From Pseudarthrobacter sulfonivorans (lineage in GTDB: Bacteria > Actinomycetota > Actinomycetes > Actinomycetales > Micrococcaceae): a DNA stretch of 64,000 bases. A model generated the notes under the pieces. It ran no database searches. It was not told the origin of the DNA and was given only the letters and a program-made list of their open reading frames with translations. Positions within the stretch are counted from its first letter, which is position 1. Each line of letters starts with the position of its first letter. The DNA is taken from assembly GCF_024391045.1 (NCBI RefSeq), contig NZ_JANFCZ010000008.1:62001-126000 (forward strand). Direction: 5' to 3'. This document shows, in pieces, positions 26,822 through 34,960 of this stretch. Both the position numbers and the translations under genes were made by a program.

Positions 26822-28471
26822 TTGCCAGCGGACACTCCACATGTAGCAACCGTGCCCTATCTGGCCGTGGTCGCGGACCCGGACTCCGGGCGACGGCAGT
26901 TTGTAGCCGCCTCGCTGGAGGCTGCGGGTTTCGCGGTCCGCGCCGCCGGTAATGCCGCCGGCCTGTCCGCGATCTTGGAGGACGCCGCGCCCTCGGTGCT
27001 GGTCCTGGACAGTTCCCTGGCCGATATCAACGTTGCGGCTCCTGTCCTGGCGCTTGTGGACCTGGACAGTCCGTCCGAGGTCAAGGCCGTGGAGCATACC
27101 GGCGTGCGGGACTGCATTGCGAAACCGCCCGCGGCCAAGGAGCTGATCCACCGGGCCACCGCGCTGATCAACCTGGTGTCCCGCCGGGCCGAGCGGCGGC
27201 ACGAGGCCGAGACACTGCGCGAAAGCCTGCGCCAGGTTTCGGCGGCACTGCGCGGCACCAACGACCCCCAGAAGATCGCCGACTTTGTGGTGGCGGGTTT
27301 CGGGGAGACGTTCGGCGCGGACCGGGTCTGCCTCGCCACGTTCGAAGACGACAAGGTGCCCCTGATCACCGCGCAGTGGCACCGGGCGGGGCTGTCGCCA
27401 CTGCCCCCGGCCTTGTTCGCCACCGAGGACGCACGCGCGGCAGCGGACCACCTTTGGTCGCGGGCAGAGCCTTTGACCGCGAACGGCGGGGCGCCGGACA
27501 GCGCCGATGACGCCGAGCTTCCAGCCGAGCTGGCGGCCCTGAACCCGGCAGCATACGTTGCCGTGCCGATGGGTGACGGCAGTTCGTCGCTGGGCATCAT
27601 CTGGATTGCGCTGCTGGACTCCCCCAGGGAATGGTCGCGGGCAGAGCTTGGCCTCATCCAGCATGTGGCGGGAAACGCGGCCCACGGCCTCATCCAGAGC
27701 CACCTGATCACCAGCCAGCAGCAGGTGGTCAAGCAGCTCCGCCAGCTGGACAAGGCCAAGACCGACTTCCTGGCCACCGTCAATCACGAACTCCGCACCC
27801 CGCTGACGTCGATCATGGCGTACCTGGACATGATCCAGGAGAACACCTCGGATCCGGTGTCCGTCGAGGTCCACCAGATGCTGGACATTGTGGTCCGGAA
27901 TACGGAACGGCTTCGCCTGCTGATCGAAGACATGCTGAGTGTCTCCCGCAACGGCCACGAGCTCAGCCCGCTGCAGCTGACGCCGGTCCGGCTGGCACGG
28001 ACGTTGAAGATTGTCACGGCCGCGCTCACCCCGCTGGCAAAGCTGCAGAACGTCAGCATCGTGCTGGCCCCCACCGCCGAAGACCTCAACATCATGGCGG
28101 ACGAAGTCCAGCTGCAGCAGGTATTCACCAACCTGGTCTCCAACGCCATCAAATTCACGCCGGGCGGAGGCCGGATCGACGTCCGCAGCAGCTCCGAGAC
28201 CGAAGCCGACGGCACCCGCTGGGCAACTGTGAGCGTCTCCGATACCGGGATGGGGATCTCCGAGGACGAGCTGGCCCACGTCTTCACGCGCTTCTACCGG
28301 GCTTCCAATGCCATGTCCGGCGCGGTGCCGGGCACCGGTTTGGGGCTTGCCATTACCAAGGACATCATGGATCGCCACGGCGGCAGCATCGACGTGGCGT
28401 CGGAGCTTGGCCTGGGCACCACAGTCACGGTGCGGCTCCCGCTCGACAGACATTCGGCCCGGACCCTCTGA
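26822..28471 (+). CDS. REC-GAF sensor histidine kinase
   Basis: A 549-residue soluble kinase. Residues about 12-115 look like a receiver domain (acidic PDS, phospho-Asp region VLVLDSSL, and Lys in IAKPP). A GAF domain follows (about 150-315), then HisKA with KTDFLATVNHELRTPLTS (His about 340), and HATPase with NLVSNAIKFTPGGG, DTGMGISEDEL and GTGLGLAITKDIMDRHGG. There is no membrane segment and no adjacent separate response regulator. TTG 26822 is chosen because GAGGGGG lies 5 nt upstream; ATG 26771 is possible. It likely feeds the following GGDEF-EAL protein, an inference from position. Confidence 0.85.
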   Translation: MPADTPHVATVPYLAVVADPDSGRRQFVAASLEAAGFAVRAAGNAAGLSAILEDAAPSVLVLDSSLADINVAAPVLALVDLDSPSEVKAVEHTGVRDCIAKPPAAKELIHRATALINLVSRRAERRHEAETLRESLRQVSAALRGTNDPQKIADFVVAGFGETFGADRVCLATFEDDKVPLITAQWHRAGLSPLPPALFATEDARAAADHLWSRAEPLTANGGAPDSADDAELPAELAALNPAAYVAVPMGDGSSSLGIIWIALLDSPREWSRAELGLIQHVAGNAAHGLIQSHLITSQQQVVKQLRQLDKAKTDFLATVNHELRTPLTSIMAYLDMIQENTSDPVSVEVHQMLDIVVRNTERLRLLIEDMLSVSRNGHELSPLQLTPVRLARTLKIVTAALTPLAKLQNVSIVLAPTAEDLNIMADEVQLQQVFTNLVSNAIKFTPGGGRIDVRSSSETEADGTRWATVSVSDTGMGISEDELAHVFTRFYRASNAMSGAVPGTGLGLAITKDIMDRHGGSIDVASELGLGTTVTVRLPLDRHSARTL

Positions 28472-28566
28472 CACACAGGCCGTAAACAAAGAGCCCCTGA
28501 AACACAGCCCGTTGAACCGCAGAATTCCTGAACCGCAGCACCATGGTCCCCGGAAAGGAGGTCCCC

Positions 28567-30102
28567 TTGTTCGCCGATGACGACCCCAGGCTGTCGCAAC
28601 TTCTGGAGGGCATTGTCCGGCTTGCCTCCGGCGATCTCCAGTCCCGGATTGAGGTCTCGCCCGCCCGTGACGAACTCGATGCCATCATCATGGGCACCAA
28701 CCTCCTGGCCGAGGACCTGCAGATCATCTACGAGGAACTTGAACAGCGTGTTGAGGACCGCACCCAGCTCCTCCACGAGGCACACCGCGAAATGCAGAAG
28801 ATGGCCATGCAGGACCCCCTCACCGGCCTCGCCAACCGGTCGGCGCTCCTTGCCGCTCTGAAGTCCGCGCAGGACCACGACGCCGCCGGCGGCCAGCCCG
28901 TGATCCTCCTCCTTGACCTGGATGCCTTCAAGTCCATCAACGACAGCCTGGGCCACGCTGCGGGGGATCAGGTGCTGACCACTGTGGCACGGCGCATCCG
29001 CGGCGCGGTCCGCAATACTGACGTTGTCGCCCGGCTGGGCGGGGACGAGTTCGCCATTGTTATGCCTGCCACGGGCGCCGACCAGGCGGCCGTCGTCGGC
29101 CAGCGCGTCCTGGCCGCCCTTAAGGAACCGATCGAGCTGCCCGACCGGACCATCCGCTGCGGGGCGAGCCTCGGGCTCAGCGTCGGGGAGCCCGGGCGGT
29201 CCCCGGACGACCTACTCATGGAAGCCGATGTTGCCATGTACGCCTCGAAGGCCGAGGGCCAGAATAGGCTCCATGTGTTCGAGCCCGGGCTCCTTCTGGT
29301 CCGCAGGCTGCGCAGCCAACTCCTGGACGATCTCCGGGCCGCGGTCAAGGGCGACGGGCTGATGCTCCATTACCAGCCCGTGATTGAGCTGGACACGGGC
29401 AGGATTGAAGGCGTGGAAGCCCTTGTCCGCTGGCAGCACCCCACCCGGGGACTCATCATGCCGGACGAGTTCATTCCAATCGCCGAAGATGCCGGGCTGA
29501 TCTCCGAGCTCGGCCTCTGGGTCCTCACGACGGCGGTGCACCAGTTGCGCCGCTGGGTTGACGATGCGCTGGTGGACAGTTCCTTCTCCGTGCGGATCAA
29601 CATCTCCGCCACCGATCTGCAAAGCCTGCAGTTCATCGAGGACGTCCGCGGCGTGCTCCGGGAAACGGCCGTCCGGCCGGAGCAGGTGGTCCTCGAACTG
29701 ACGGAAGCGGCAATCGTCAGGGGCAACGAGCTGGACCGGTACTCGCTGGGCGGCCTGCGGGGGCTTGGAGTCGGAATCGAGATCGATGACTTCGGGACCG
29801 GCTACTCATCCATCAGCTACCTGCGCAGGCTCCCCGTGGACAGGGTGAAGGTGGACCGGTCACTGATCGAGGGGCTGGGTACGGATCCCAGCCAGCCCGC
29901 GCTGGTGGCCGCTGTCCTGCAGCTGGTACGGGCCTGCGGACTGGAGGCTGTCTGGGAGGGTGTGGAAACTGAGGTGCAGGCCGAGCAACTGCGGAACCTG
30001 GGCTGCCTCAGCGCGCAGGGGTACTACTTCAGCAAACCTGTTTCGCCCGAACAGATCCCTGATCTCCTGGCCAGGAGTTCAGCCGAAGGTATGCGCACTT
30101 AA
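28567..30102 (+). CDS. GGDEF-EAL cyclic-di-GMP enzyme with N-terminal HAMP-like region
   Basis: A 511-residue dual-domain protein. The N-terminal 70 residues are HAMP/coiled-coil-like (LASGDLQSRIEVSPARDELDAIIMGTNLL). The GGDEF domain has the intact LGGDEFA motif (about residue 158), so cyclase activity is possible. The EAL domain has EGVEALVRW, NISATDLQS, ELTEAAI, DDFGTGYSS and KVDRSLIEG, so phosphodiesterase residues are intact. The net activity cannot be told. There is no transmembrane segment. The start is TTG 28567, directly after AAAGGAGGT; ATG 28543 lies upstream of that site. Confidence 0.92.
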   Translation: MFADDDPRLSQLLEGIVRLASGDLQSRIEVSPARDELDAIIMGTNLLAEDLQIIYEELEQRVEDRTQLLHEAHREMQKMAMQDPLTGLANRSALLAALKSAQDHDAAGGQPVILLLDLDAFKSINDSLGHAAGDQVLTTVARRIRGAVRNTDVVARLGGDEFAIVMPATGADQAAVVGQRVLAALKEPIELPDRTIRCGASLGLSVGEPGRSPDDLLMEADVAMYASKAEGQNRLHVFEPGLLLVRRLRSQLLDDLRAAVKGDGLMLHYQPVIELDTGRIEGVEALVRWQHPTRGLIMPDEFIPIAEDAGLISELGLWVLTTAVHQLRRWVDDALVDSSFSVRINISATDLQSLQFIEDVRGVLRETAVRPEQVVLELTEAAIVRGNELDRYSLGGLRGLGVGIEIDDFGTGYSSISYLRRLPVDRVKVDRSLIEGLGTDPSQPALVAAVLQLVRACGLEAVWEGVETEVQAEQLRNLGCLSAQGYYFSKPVSPEQIPDLLARSSAEGMRT

Positions 30103-30300
30103 TCGTTTGGGCCGCATCGTTTGGGGCTGCGCTTTTGGGGTGTCCCGATATACCATCTACTTACGGTATGGATTCTTCGCGTCGGGGGAGAGTTGGGGGA
30201 CATCGGCCTAAATCAGAAGTATCGAATTCCGGAAAGCAACGGCAAATTTGAAAATTAAACGGCCAGCGTGCCATTACTTCGTCAACTGGGGGCGTCGCTA

Positions 30301-31353
30301 ATGACTGTTCGCGTGCAAGCATGGGGAGTTATCGCTGCTGTCCTGGCGGATCAGGATCCTGCGGGTGCGGCCATTCGGCAGCGCCTCAGCAACCGCCTGG
30401 GCGAAAATCCCGGGGTCCCGGAACGGGCCCTGCTGGAGTACCTCCTCGAGCGCAGGCAGCAGGATGCCGCGCTGGAGGGCGCCCGGGATACGGCCTGCTC
30501 CGCGCAACCGCTGAGCGCTGTGCCGCCGCATCTTGCCGAGCGGCTGGACGCGCTGCGGAGCCTGTCCAGAATCAGCGCCCTGCTGGAAAACCAGATGCTG
30601 ATGACCGCATTCCAGCCGATTTACGGGCTGGAATCCAGGAGTGTGGTAGGTGTTGAGGCCCTGTCCCGCTTTGTCAGTGACGACGGCGCGGGTGCTGAAC
30701 TGTGGTTTGCCGAGGCTGCAGCGGTGGGCCTGGGTGCCAACCTCGAATTCTCAGCCCTCGGTTCTGCAGCCCTGGCCGCCGCGAATCTCCCGGAGCACCT
30801 TTATGTCGCGATGAACATCTCGCCCGCATCGTGCCTCGATCCGCGCCTGCCGGAATTGTTTGACCACATTGAGTTGCCAATAGGGCGGATCGTTCTCGAA
30901 TTGACGGATGGAATTCCCGACGATCAATACTCGCATTTCATTTCCGCTATTACTCCGCTGCGGGAACGCGGGCTAAGAATTGCCATCGATGACTCGCATT
31001 CCAGTGCCGGCACACTGAGCCGGATGCTCCATTTACGCCCTGACTTCATCAAGCTGGGACGAAGCGTCATCAGCGGAGTGGACCGGGACCCGACGCAGCA
31101 TGCCGTTGCCGCCTGCATGGTGGAGTTTGCCACGCAGATCGGCAGCGTGGTGGTGGCGGAAGGCGTGGAAACCGCCGACGAACTGACAGCGCTGACCGAG
31201 CTGGGTTTCAGCGCCGGGCAAGGCTACCTGCTGGGCAGGCCCTCCGTGCGTCCGAAGGACTGGGCCGCGTGGAATGTTCCCCTCGACCCCGATGAGCTCC
31301 GGTACCTTTCCGCCGATTCGGGCCGCGCTATCCCGGGCACTGACGGGCGCTGA
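30301..31353 (+). CDS. EAL-domain protein with degenerate active-site loop
   Basis: A 350-residue protein with a single EAL-type domain (about residues 95-330). It keeps VGVEALSRF, NISPASC, ELTDGIP, FIKLGRSV and EGVETADEL, but the usual DDFGTGYSS loop is IDDSHSSAGTLSRM. Both aspartates remain, while the Phe-Gly-Thr-Gly stretch is lost, so activity may be weak or the domain may be a c-di-GMP sensor. The N-terminal 90 residues are helical and unrecognised. ATG 30301 is chosen because of GGGGG upstream. It follows GGDEF-EAL by 198 bp on the same strand. Confidence 0.85.
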   Translation: MTVRVQAWGVIAAVLADQDPAGAAIRQRLSNRLGENPGVPERALLEYLLERRQQDAALEGARDTACSAQPLSAVPPHLAERLDALRSLSRISALLENQMLMTAFQPIYGLESRSVVGVEALSRFVSDDGAGAELWFAEAAAVGLGANLEFSALGSAALAAANLPEHLYVAMNISPASCLDPRLPELFDHIELPIGRIVLELTDGIPDDQYSHFISAITPLRERGLRIAIDDSHSSAGTLSRMLHLRPDFIKLGRSVISGVDRDPTQHAVAACMVEFATQIGSVVVAEGVETADELTALTELGFSAGQGYLLGRPSVRPKDWAAWNVPLDPDELRYLSADSGRAIPGTDGR

Positions 31354-31370
31354 CGGGCGCTGACGGGCAC
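31341..31370. repeat. 10-bp tandem repeat over a stop codon
   Basis: TGACGGGCGC occurs three times in tandem (the third with one change). Because 10 is not a multiple of three, TGA appears in all three frames; the EAL gene stop at 31351-31353 uses the second copy. Confidence 0.7.
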
Positions 31371-31391
31371 TGAGCCCGGCCTGCCAGGTGC

Positions 31392-32195
31392 TCAGCCGGA
31401 GGGCCATTCGCCGCGCTCCTGCAGGATCTCTTTCAGGAGGTCCGCGCGGTCCGTCACGATCCCGTCCACACCAAGGTCCAGCAGCCGGCGCATCTCGGCC
31501 GGATCATTGATGGTCCACACGTGAACTGCCAGCCCCAGGGCGTGCGCCCGGCGGATGAAACCGGGTGTGACCACGCGGATCGTCCCCTGCCGGACGGGGA
31601 CCTGCAACGCCTGGACGTCGCGCAACGGCCCCCGGAGCACCAGGCGCAGCAGCGGGAGCGGAAGGACCGGCCCAAGCAGCACAAGCAGCCCGTTCGTCAC
31701 CACCCCGCCCGAGGAGGCAACCGGCTGGCTGAGCAGCTTCAGCACCGCCCGGCGCCGGCGGTCTGAAAAGCTTGCCACCAGGACACGGTCATGGGCGCCG
31801 TGACGTTCAATGCCGGCGGCCAGGGTACGCACCGAGCCCCAGTCCTTGATGTCCAGGTTCACCCGCACGTCCGGGAACGCCGTGAGGAGTTCGTCGAACA
31901 GCGGCACCGCCTCGGCACCGCCGATCCTGGCGGCCGCCACGTCGGCGGCAGTCAGTTCTGAGATGCGGCCGAGGCCATCGGTGACCCGGTCCAGGGTGTC
32001 GTCGTGGAAGAGCAGCAGCACGCCGTCGGACGTGGTGTGGACATCGGTTTCGACGTACCGGTACCCGAGGTCCACGGCGGCCCGGAACGCGGCCATCGAG
32101 TTTTCCAGCCCCTCCCGGGAGAAGCCCCGGTGGGCCATGGCGATGGGGCGCGGCCGCGAGGCATCACCGGAAGAGTCAAAATACCGCTCGGTCAC
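31392..32195 (-). CDS. Glycerophosphodiester phosphodiesterase
   Basis: A 267-residue GDPD-fold enzyme that splits glycerophosphodiesters to sn-glycerol-3-phosphate and an alcohol. The N-terminal signature AHRGFSREGLENSMAAF with downstream YVETDVHTTSDGVLLLFHDDTLDR contains the catalytic His/Glu/Asp set. The late HVWTINDPAEMRRLLDLGVDGIVTD is also typical. No signal peptide is present, so it acts in the cytoplasm (UgpQ-like). GTG 32195 is preferred: TACGCT is exactly 6 nt upstream, and the longer frame reaches into the next promoter. Confidence 0.92.
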   Translation of the reverse strand: MTERYFDSSGDASRPRPIAMAHRGFSREGLENSMAAFRAAVDLGYRYVETDVHTTSDGVLLLFHDDTLDRVTDGLGRISELTAADVAAARIGGAEAVPLFDELLTAFPDVRVNLDIKDWGSVRTLAAGIERHGAHDRVLVASFSDRRRRAVLKLLSQPVASSGGVVTNGLLVLLGPVLPLPLLRLVLRGPLRDVQALQVPVRQGTIRVVTPGFIRRAHALGLAVHVWTINDPAEMRRLLDLGVDGIVTDRADLLKEILQERGEWPSG

Positions 32196-32201
32196 GCTGC
32201 G

Positions 32202-32207
32202 AGCGTA
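32202..32207 (-). promoter_or_regulatory. -10 element TACGCT of the GDPD gene (leaderless)
   Basis: On the minus strand TACGCT is followed by six bases and GTG 32195; the same hexamer and spacing occur before the GNAT gene at 39138. Confidence 0.55.
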
Positions 32208-32221
32208 CCGGAAGCTGCCCG

Positions 32222-32470
32222 CTATGCCTCCTGCGGCACGATCTCCACGCCATCGCTGCAATGAAGCATCGTGCGCCCCAGGCCACCGTCGAGATTCACC
32301 CACACTGAGGTGTAGTCCGAGGTGATGGCGTCCACGAGGCCTCCGGTTTCGTAACCTGGGTTGAGGAGCACACGCACGCGGTCGCCCTCCTTCAGTGCCT
32401 TCCAGTGCGCGGCCGGCTCTGCCGGCCGCAATGGCGCCTCGGGCCTACGTTGGTTGCCGTTCCTTGCCAT
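32222..32470 (-). CDS. Small conserved hypothetical, SH3-like
   Basis: An 82-residue basic protein with a polar N-terminus (MARNGNQRRPEAP) and a C-terminal beta-rich stretch KEGDRVRVLLNPGYETGGLVDAITSDYTSVWVNLDGGLGR. That stretch has the spacing of a small SH3-like barrel. I do not recognise a named family. A good ribosome site (GAGGGGAAG) precedes the ATG. It lies just upstream of GDPD on the same strand. Confidence 0.6.
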   Translation of the reverse strand: MARNGNQRRPEAPLRPAEPAAHWKALKEGDRVRVLLNPGYETGGLVDAITSDYTSVWVNLDGGLGRTMLHCSDGVEIVPQEA

Positions 32471-32575
32471 GACTTCCCCTCAAGCTGTGGATGGTGTATG
32501 CCGCGCGGCCCACTCTAGGTGGCGAAAGTGAACGTGAGGTGAGCGGAAGCTGTGCAGACGCGTGGCTGTTGCCGG

Positions 32576-33394
32576 TCAGCGCAGGTCCAGCCCGAGCCCC
32601 GCGAGCCTGGCCTCAAGAATCTGCGCCACGCCGTCGTCGTCGAAGTGGGGTGCCTGCTGGCCTGCGGCGCGGATGGCGTCCGGGTGACCGCTTGCCATGG
32701 CATATCCGTTGCCTGCCCAGCGCAGCATCTCGACGTCGTTGGGCATGTCGCCGAACGCCACGACGTCCGCGGCATCGATCGACAGGGACTTGGCGTATTC
32801 GGCGAGGGTGACTGCCTTGTTGACGCCGGGAAGGCATAGTTCCAGCATGGCCACGCTGGGTGCGGAGTGCGTTGCGTAGGCGAGGTGCGCGACGGCGGGG
32901 CGGACCTCCGCGAGGAAGTCGTCCGGGGTGCCTTCCCTGACGATCGCAAGGAACTTCACGACGGCGTCATCCGCGGTGAGCGTGTCAGCCAGCGGGGCGG
33001 GGGTGAATTCGGCGAGCAGTTCGCTGGAGCCGTTCGCGATAAAACCCGGTTCCAGATGGAACCCGGTGAGGGTTTCCGCGGCGAAGAGCGAGGCGGGCCG
33101 CAGGGCCTTGATGATCCGGCGTGCTTCCCGGACGGCATCAAGGCTCAGCGTCCGGGCGGAGATTAGCCGGTCCGCCTCCAGGTCCCACACCACGGCGCCG
33201 TTGGAACAGATCACGGTTCCGGTGTGGCTGAGCTGGTCCTGCAGCGGGTGCAGCCAGCGCGGCGGCCGGCCGGTGACAAAAACCAGCTCGACGCCGGCCT
33301 CCCGGCAGGCGTGGAAGGCTCGGACGGTGCGGTCGCTGATTTTCCCGTCGTGCCCCAGGATGGTTCCGTCAATATCGCTTGCTACCAGCCGCAT
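32576..33394 (-). CDS. HAD-superfamily phosphatase, Cof/IIB type (second copy)
   Basis: A 272-residue Cof-type phosphatase. Motif I is ASDIDGTILGHDG at the extreme N-terminus, motif II FVTGRPPRW, and motif IV FGDMPNDVEMLRWAGNGYAM. The C2B cap lies between residues about 85 and 190. The substrate is unknown. It is related to, but clearly different from, the 6975 protein. Its ATG is preceded by TAGACT at exactly 6 nt, the leaderless pattern. Confidence 0.9.
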   Translation of the reverse strand: MRLVASDIDGTILGHDGKISDRTVRAFHACREAGVELVFVTGRPPRWLHPLQDQLSHTGTVICSNGAVVWDLEADRLISARTLSLDAVREARRIIKALRPASLFAAETLTGFHLEPGFIANGSSELLAEFTPAPLADTLTADDAVVKFLAIVREGTPDDFLAEVRPAVAHLAYATHSAPSVAMLELCLPGVNKAVTLAEYAKSLSIDAADVVAFGDMPNDVEMLRWAGNGYAMASGHPDAIRAAGQQAPHFDDDGVAQILEARLAGLGLDLR

Positions 33395-33400
33395 TCCTTC

Positions 33401-33406
33401 AGTCTA
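33401..33406 (-). promoter_or_regulatory. -10 element TAGACT of the 32576 HAD gene (leaderless)
   Basis: On the minus strand TAGACT is followed by GAAGGA and then ATG; the GAAGGA is too close to serve as a ribosome site. Confidence 0.5.
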
Positions 33407-33540
33407 CGTGCGGTGGCGGGCATCCCGAACCGGCCCGCCACCCTTCTCCCCGGCCTCCACAACCACGCGGAGCCTTGGCTCAGCCGGGGGCCGAAGGAAA
33501 TGTGTTTTCGCAGGTCAGATGCGTGTTGAGGCTCAAGGAA

Positions 33541-33569
33541 CTTAAGGAGAGCTTAATAAAAGCTTGAGG
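33541..33569 (+). promoter_or_regulatory. Three direct repeats with 11-bp period upstream of GT2
   Basis: CTTAAGG (33541), CTTAATA (33552) and CTTGAGG (33563) recur every 11 bp, with a related CTCAAGG at 33532. The 7+4 layout is typical of sites for OmpR/PhoB-family response regulators. It lies about 90 bp before the glycosyltransferase ATG. Confidence 0.45.
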
Positions 33570-33655
33570 ATATGCGGGGGTGAAATTTGAGTGGCCGTTT
33601 GAAGAATGAATTTGCGGCCCAATGGGGGGCCTGACACCTAGCTAAGGAGCCCTCC

Positions 33656-34777
33656 ATGCAGCTCACCCTATCTTCGACCCCGACCAGCACGTCCGCCGTT
33701 CAGCGGGCCCTGAAGGTTGTGGTCCTCGTCCCGGCTTACAACGAGGCCGGGTCGATCGGGGCGACCCTTGATGGCCTGATGCTCCAGTGCCGCCCGGCGG
33801 ACCTGGTGGTTGTTATCCCCAATGGATGCACGGACGCAACGGCGTCGGTAGCCCGAAAGTACCCCGTCGCCGTGATGGAGCTGCCCCGGTTGGAGCACCG
33901 CAAGTCGGAGGCACTGAACCGGGCGTGGGCGAGGTACGCCTACGACGCTGACGTGGTGGTGTGCCTCGACGCCGACACGGTCCTTCCGCCCAACGCCCTC
34001 GCGGCCTGGGAACGGGAGTTCACGGGACGCCGGGCAGCACGGCTGGGCGGATCGTCCTCAAAATTCACCATGCAGGACCCGGGGTTTCTGAGCAGGCTGC
34101 AAAAGGCCGAGTTTGCCACTTGGACCGATACCGCGCTCCGGCGCCGCCAGACCAGTGTTCTGGCAGGAACGGGGTGTGCCATCAACAACGGGGTCCTGCG
34201 GCAGATCGCAGCCCGCGATGACCGTGAAGGCCCCTGGGTCTATACCTCCCAGGTGGAAGACTTTGAGCTGACCTACCGCATCCGCGAACTGGGGTACGTC
34301 TGCCAGGTCTCCCCCGACGTCCGCGCCTACACCGACTCCATGAAGACCATCAAGGCCTTGTGGGGCCAGAGGATGAAGTGGCAGGTGGGCACCGTCGAGG
34401 ACCTCCTTGACCTGGGCATCAACCGGCTGACACTACGGGACTGGGGGCAGCAGGCGATGGGCTTGCTGGGCGTGTTCCTGAAGTTTCTGTGGATCGCCGT
34501 CATCGTCCTGTCGCTCACCCTCGGGGTCTTCAGGTTCGTCCTTTTTTGGTGGCTGGTTCCCGTGCTTTTTATCAGCCTTGACGTCAAACGGGCGCTGCGG
34601 ATCCCGCACCGGGACTGGAAAGACATCCTGATGGCCGCAACATTCTTCCCCCAGGAACTGTTCATGTGGCTGCGGTCGGGATGGTTTCTTGCCTCCTGGT
34701 GCGCAGTCCTCACCACAAAAATCACCCGGCGGCGCATCGACCGTTGGGAAGCGCAATACACAGCAGAGGATATTTAG
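33656..34777 (+). CDS. Membrane glycosyltransferase family 2 (processive polysaccharide synthase-like)
   Basis: A 373-residue GT2 enzyme likely polymerising a surface glycan across the membrane. The catalytic domain (about 20-230) shows VLVPAYNEAGSIGATLDG, CLDADTVLPPN (the D-x-D), a TGCAINNG acceptor region and SQVEDFELTYRIRELGY (catalytic-base ED). The processivity motif appears as GQRMKW, so Lys replaces the Arg of QxxRW. Two or more C-terminal transmembrane segments follow (LKFLWIAVIVLSLTLGVF, LFWWLVPVLFISL). TAAGGAG lies before the ATG. The next gene follows by 3 bp. Confidence 0.88.
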   Translation: MQLTLSSTPTSTSAVQRALKVVVLVPAYNEAGSIGATLDGLMLQCRPADLVVVIPNGCTDATASVARKYPVAVMELPRLEHRKSEALNRAWARYAYDADVVVCLDADTVLPPNALAAWEREFTGRRAARLGGSSSKFTMQDPGFLSRLQKAEFATWTDTALRRRQTSVLAGTGCAINNGVLRQIAARDDREGPWVYTSQVEDFELTYRIRELGYVCQVSPDVRAYTDSMKTIKALWGQRMKWQVGTVEDLLDLGINRLTLRDWGQQAMGLLGVFLKFLWIAVIVLSLTLGVFRFVLFWWLVPVLFISLDVKRALRIPHRDWKDILMAATFFPQELFMWLRSGWFLASWCAVLTTKITRRRIDRWEAQYTAEDI

Positions 34778-34780
34778 ATT

Positions 34781-34939
34781 ATGTACGGAATGACCGCCGC
34801 CGTTCCCGCCACCGGAGCAGCAGCCCTGGCCTATACAGGGCTGAACGTCGGCTCTTCACTGCTCACCGCCCTGGGCGTCATGCTGATCGGGGTGGCCCTG
34901 CTGGCGCTGCTCCGCAAGGACAGCAAGGTCAAGCCCTGA
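34781..34939 (+). CDS. 52-residue protein with LAxTG-type sorting signal
   Basis: A tiny reading frame 3 bp after the glycosyltransferase stop. It reads MYGMTAAVPATGAAALAYTG, then a hydrophobic helix (about residues 24-44), then the basic tail RKDSKVK. LAYTG, helix and positive tail together form a complete cell-wall sorting signal; LAxTG is the motif used by actinobacterial class E sortases. Only 15 residues precede the motif and there is no separate Sec signal. AGAGGA lies 10 nt before the ATG, slightly far; ATG 34790 is a second option. The same layout could merely be a small membrane peptide. Confidence 0.55.
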   Translation: MYGMTAAVPATGAAALAYTGLNVGSSLLTALGVMLIGVALLALLRKDSKVKP

Positions 34940-34960
34940 TACCGGCGGGCCCGGCTGACG

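Noticed and set aside
33395..33655. Possible riboswitch upstream of the GT2 gene
   Set aside because: I looked for ydaO/c-di-AMP-like and c-di-GMP-like conserved cores and found none; the region is better explained by phased direct repeats and a small AGCTT/AAGCT hairpin.
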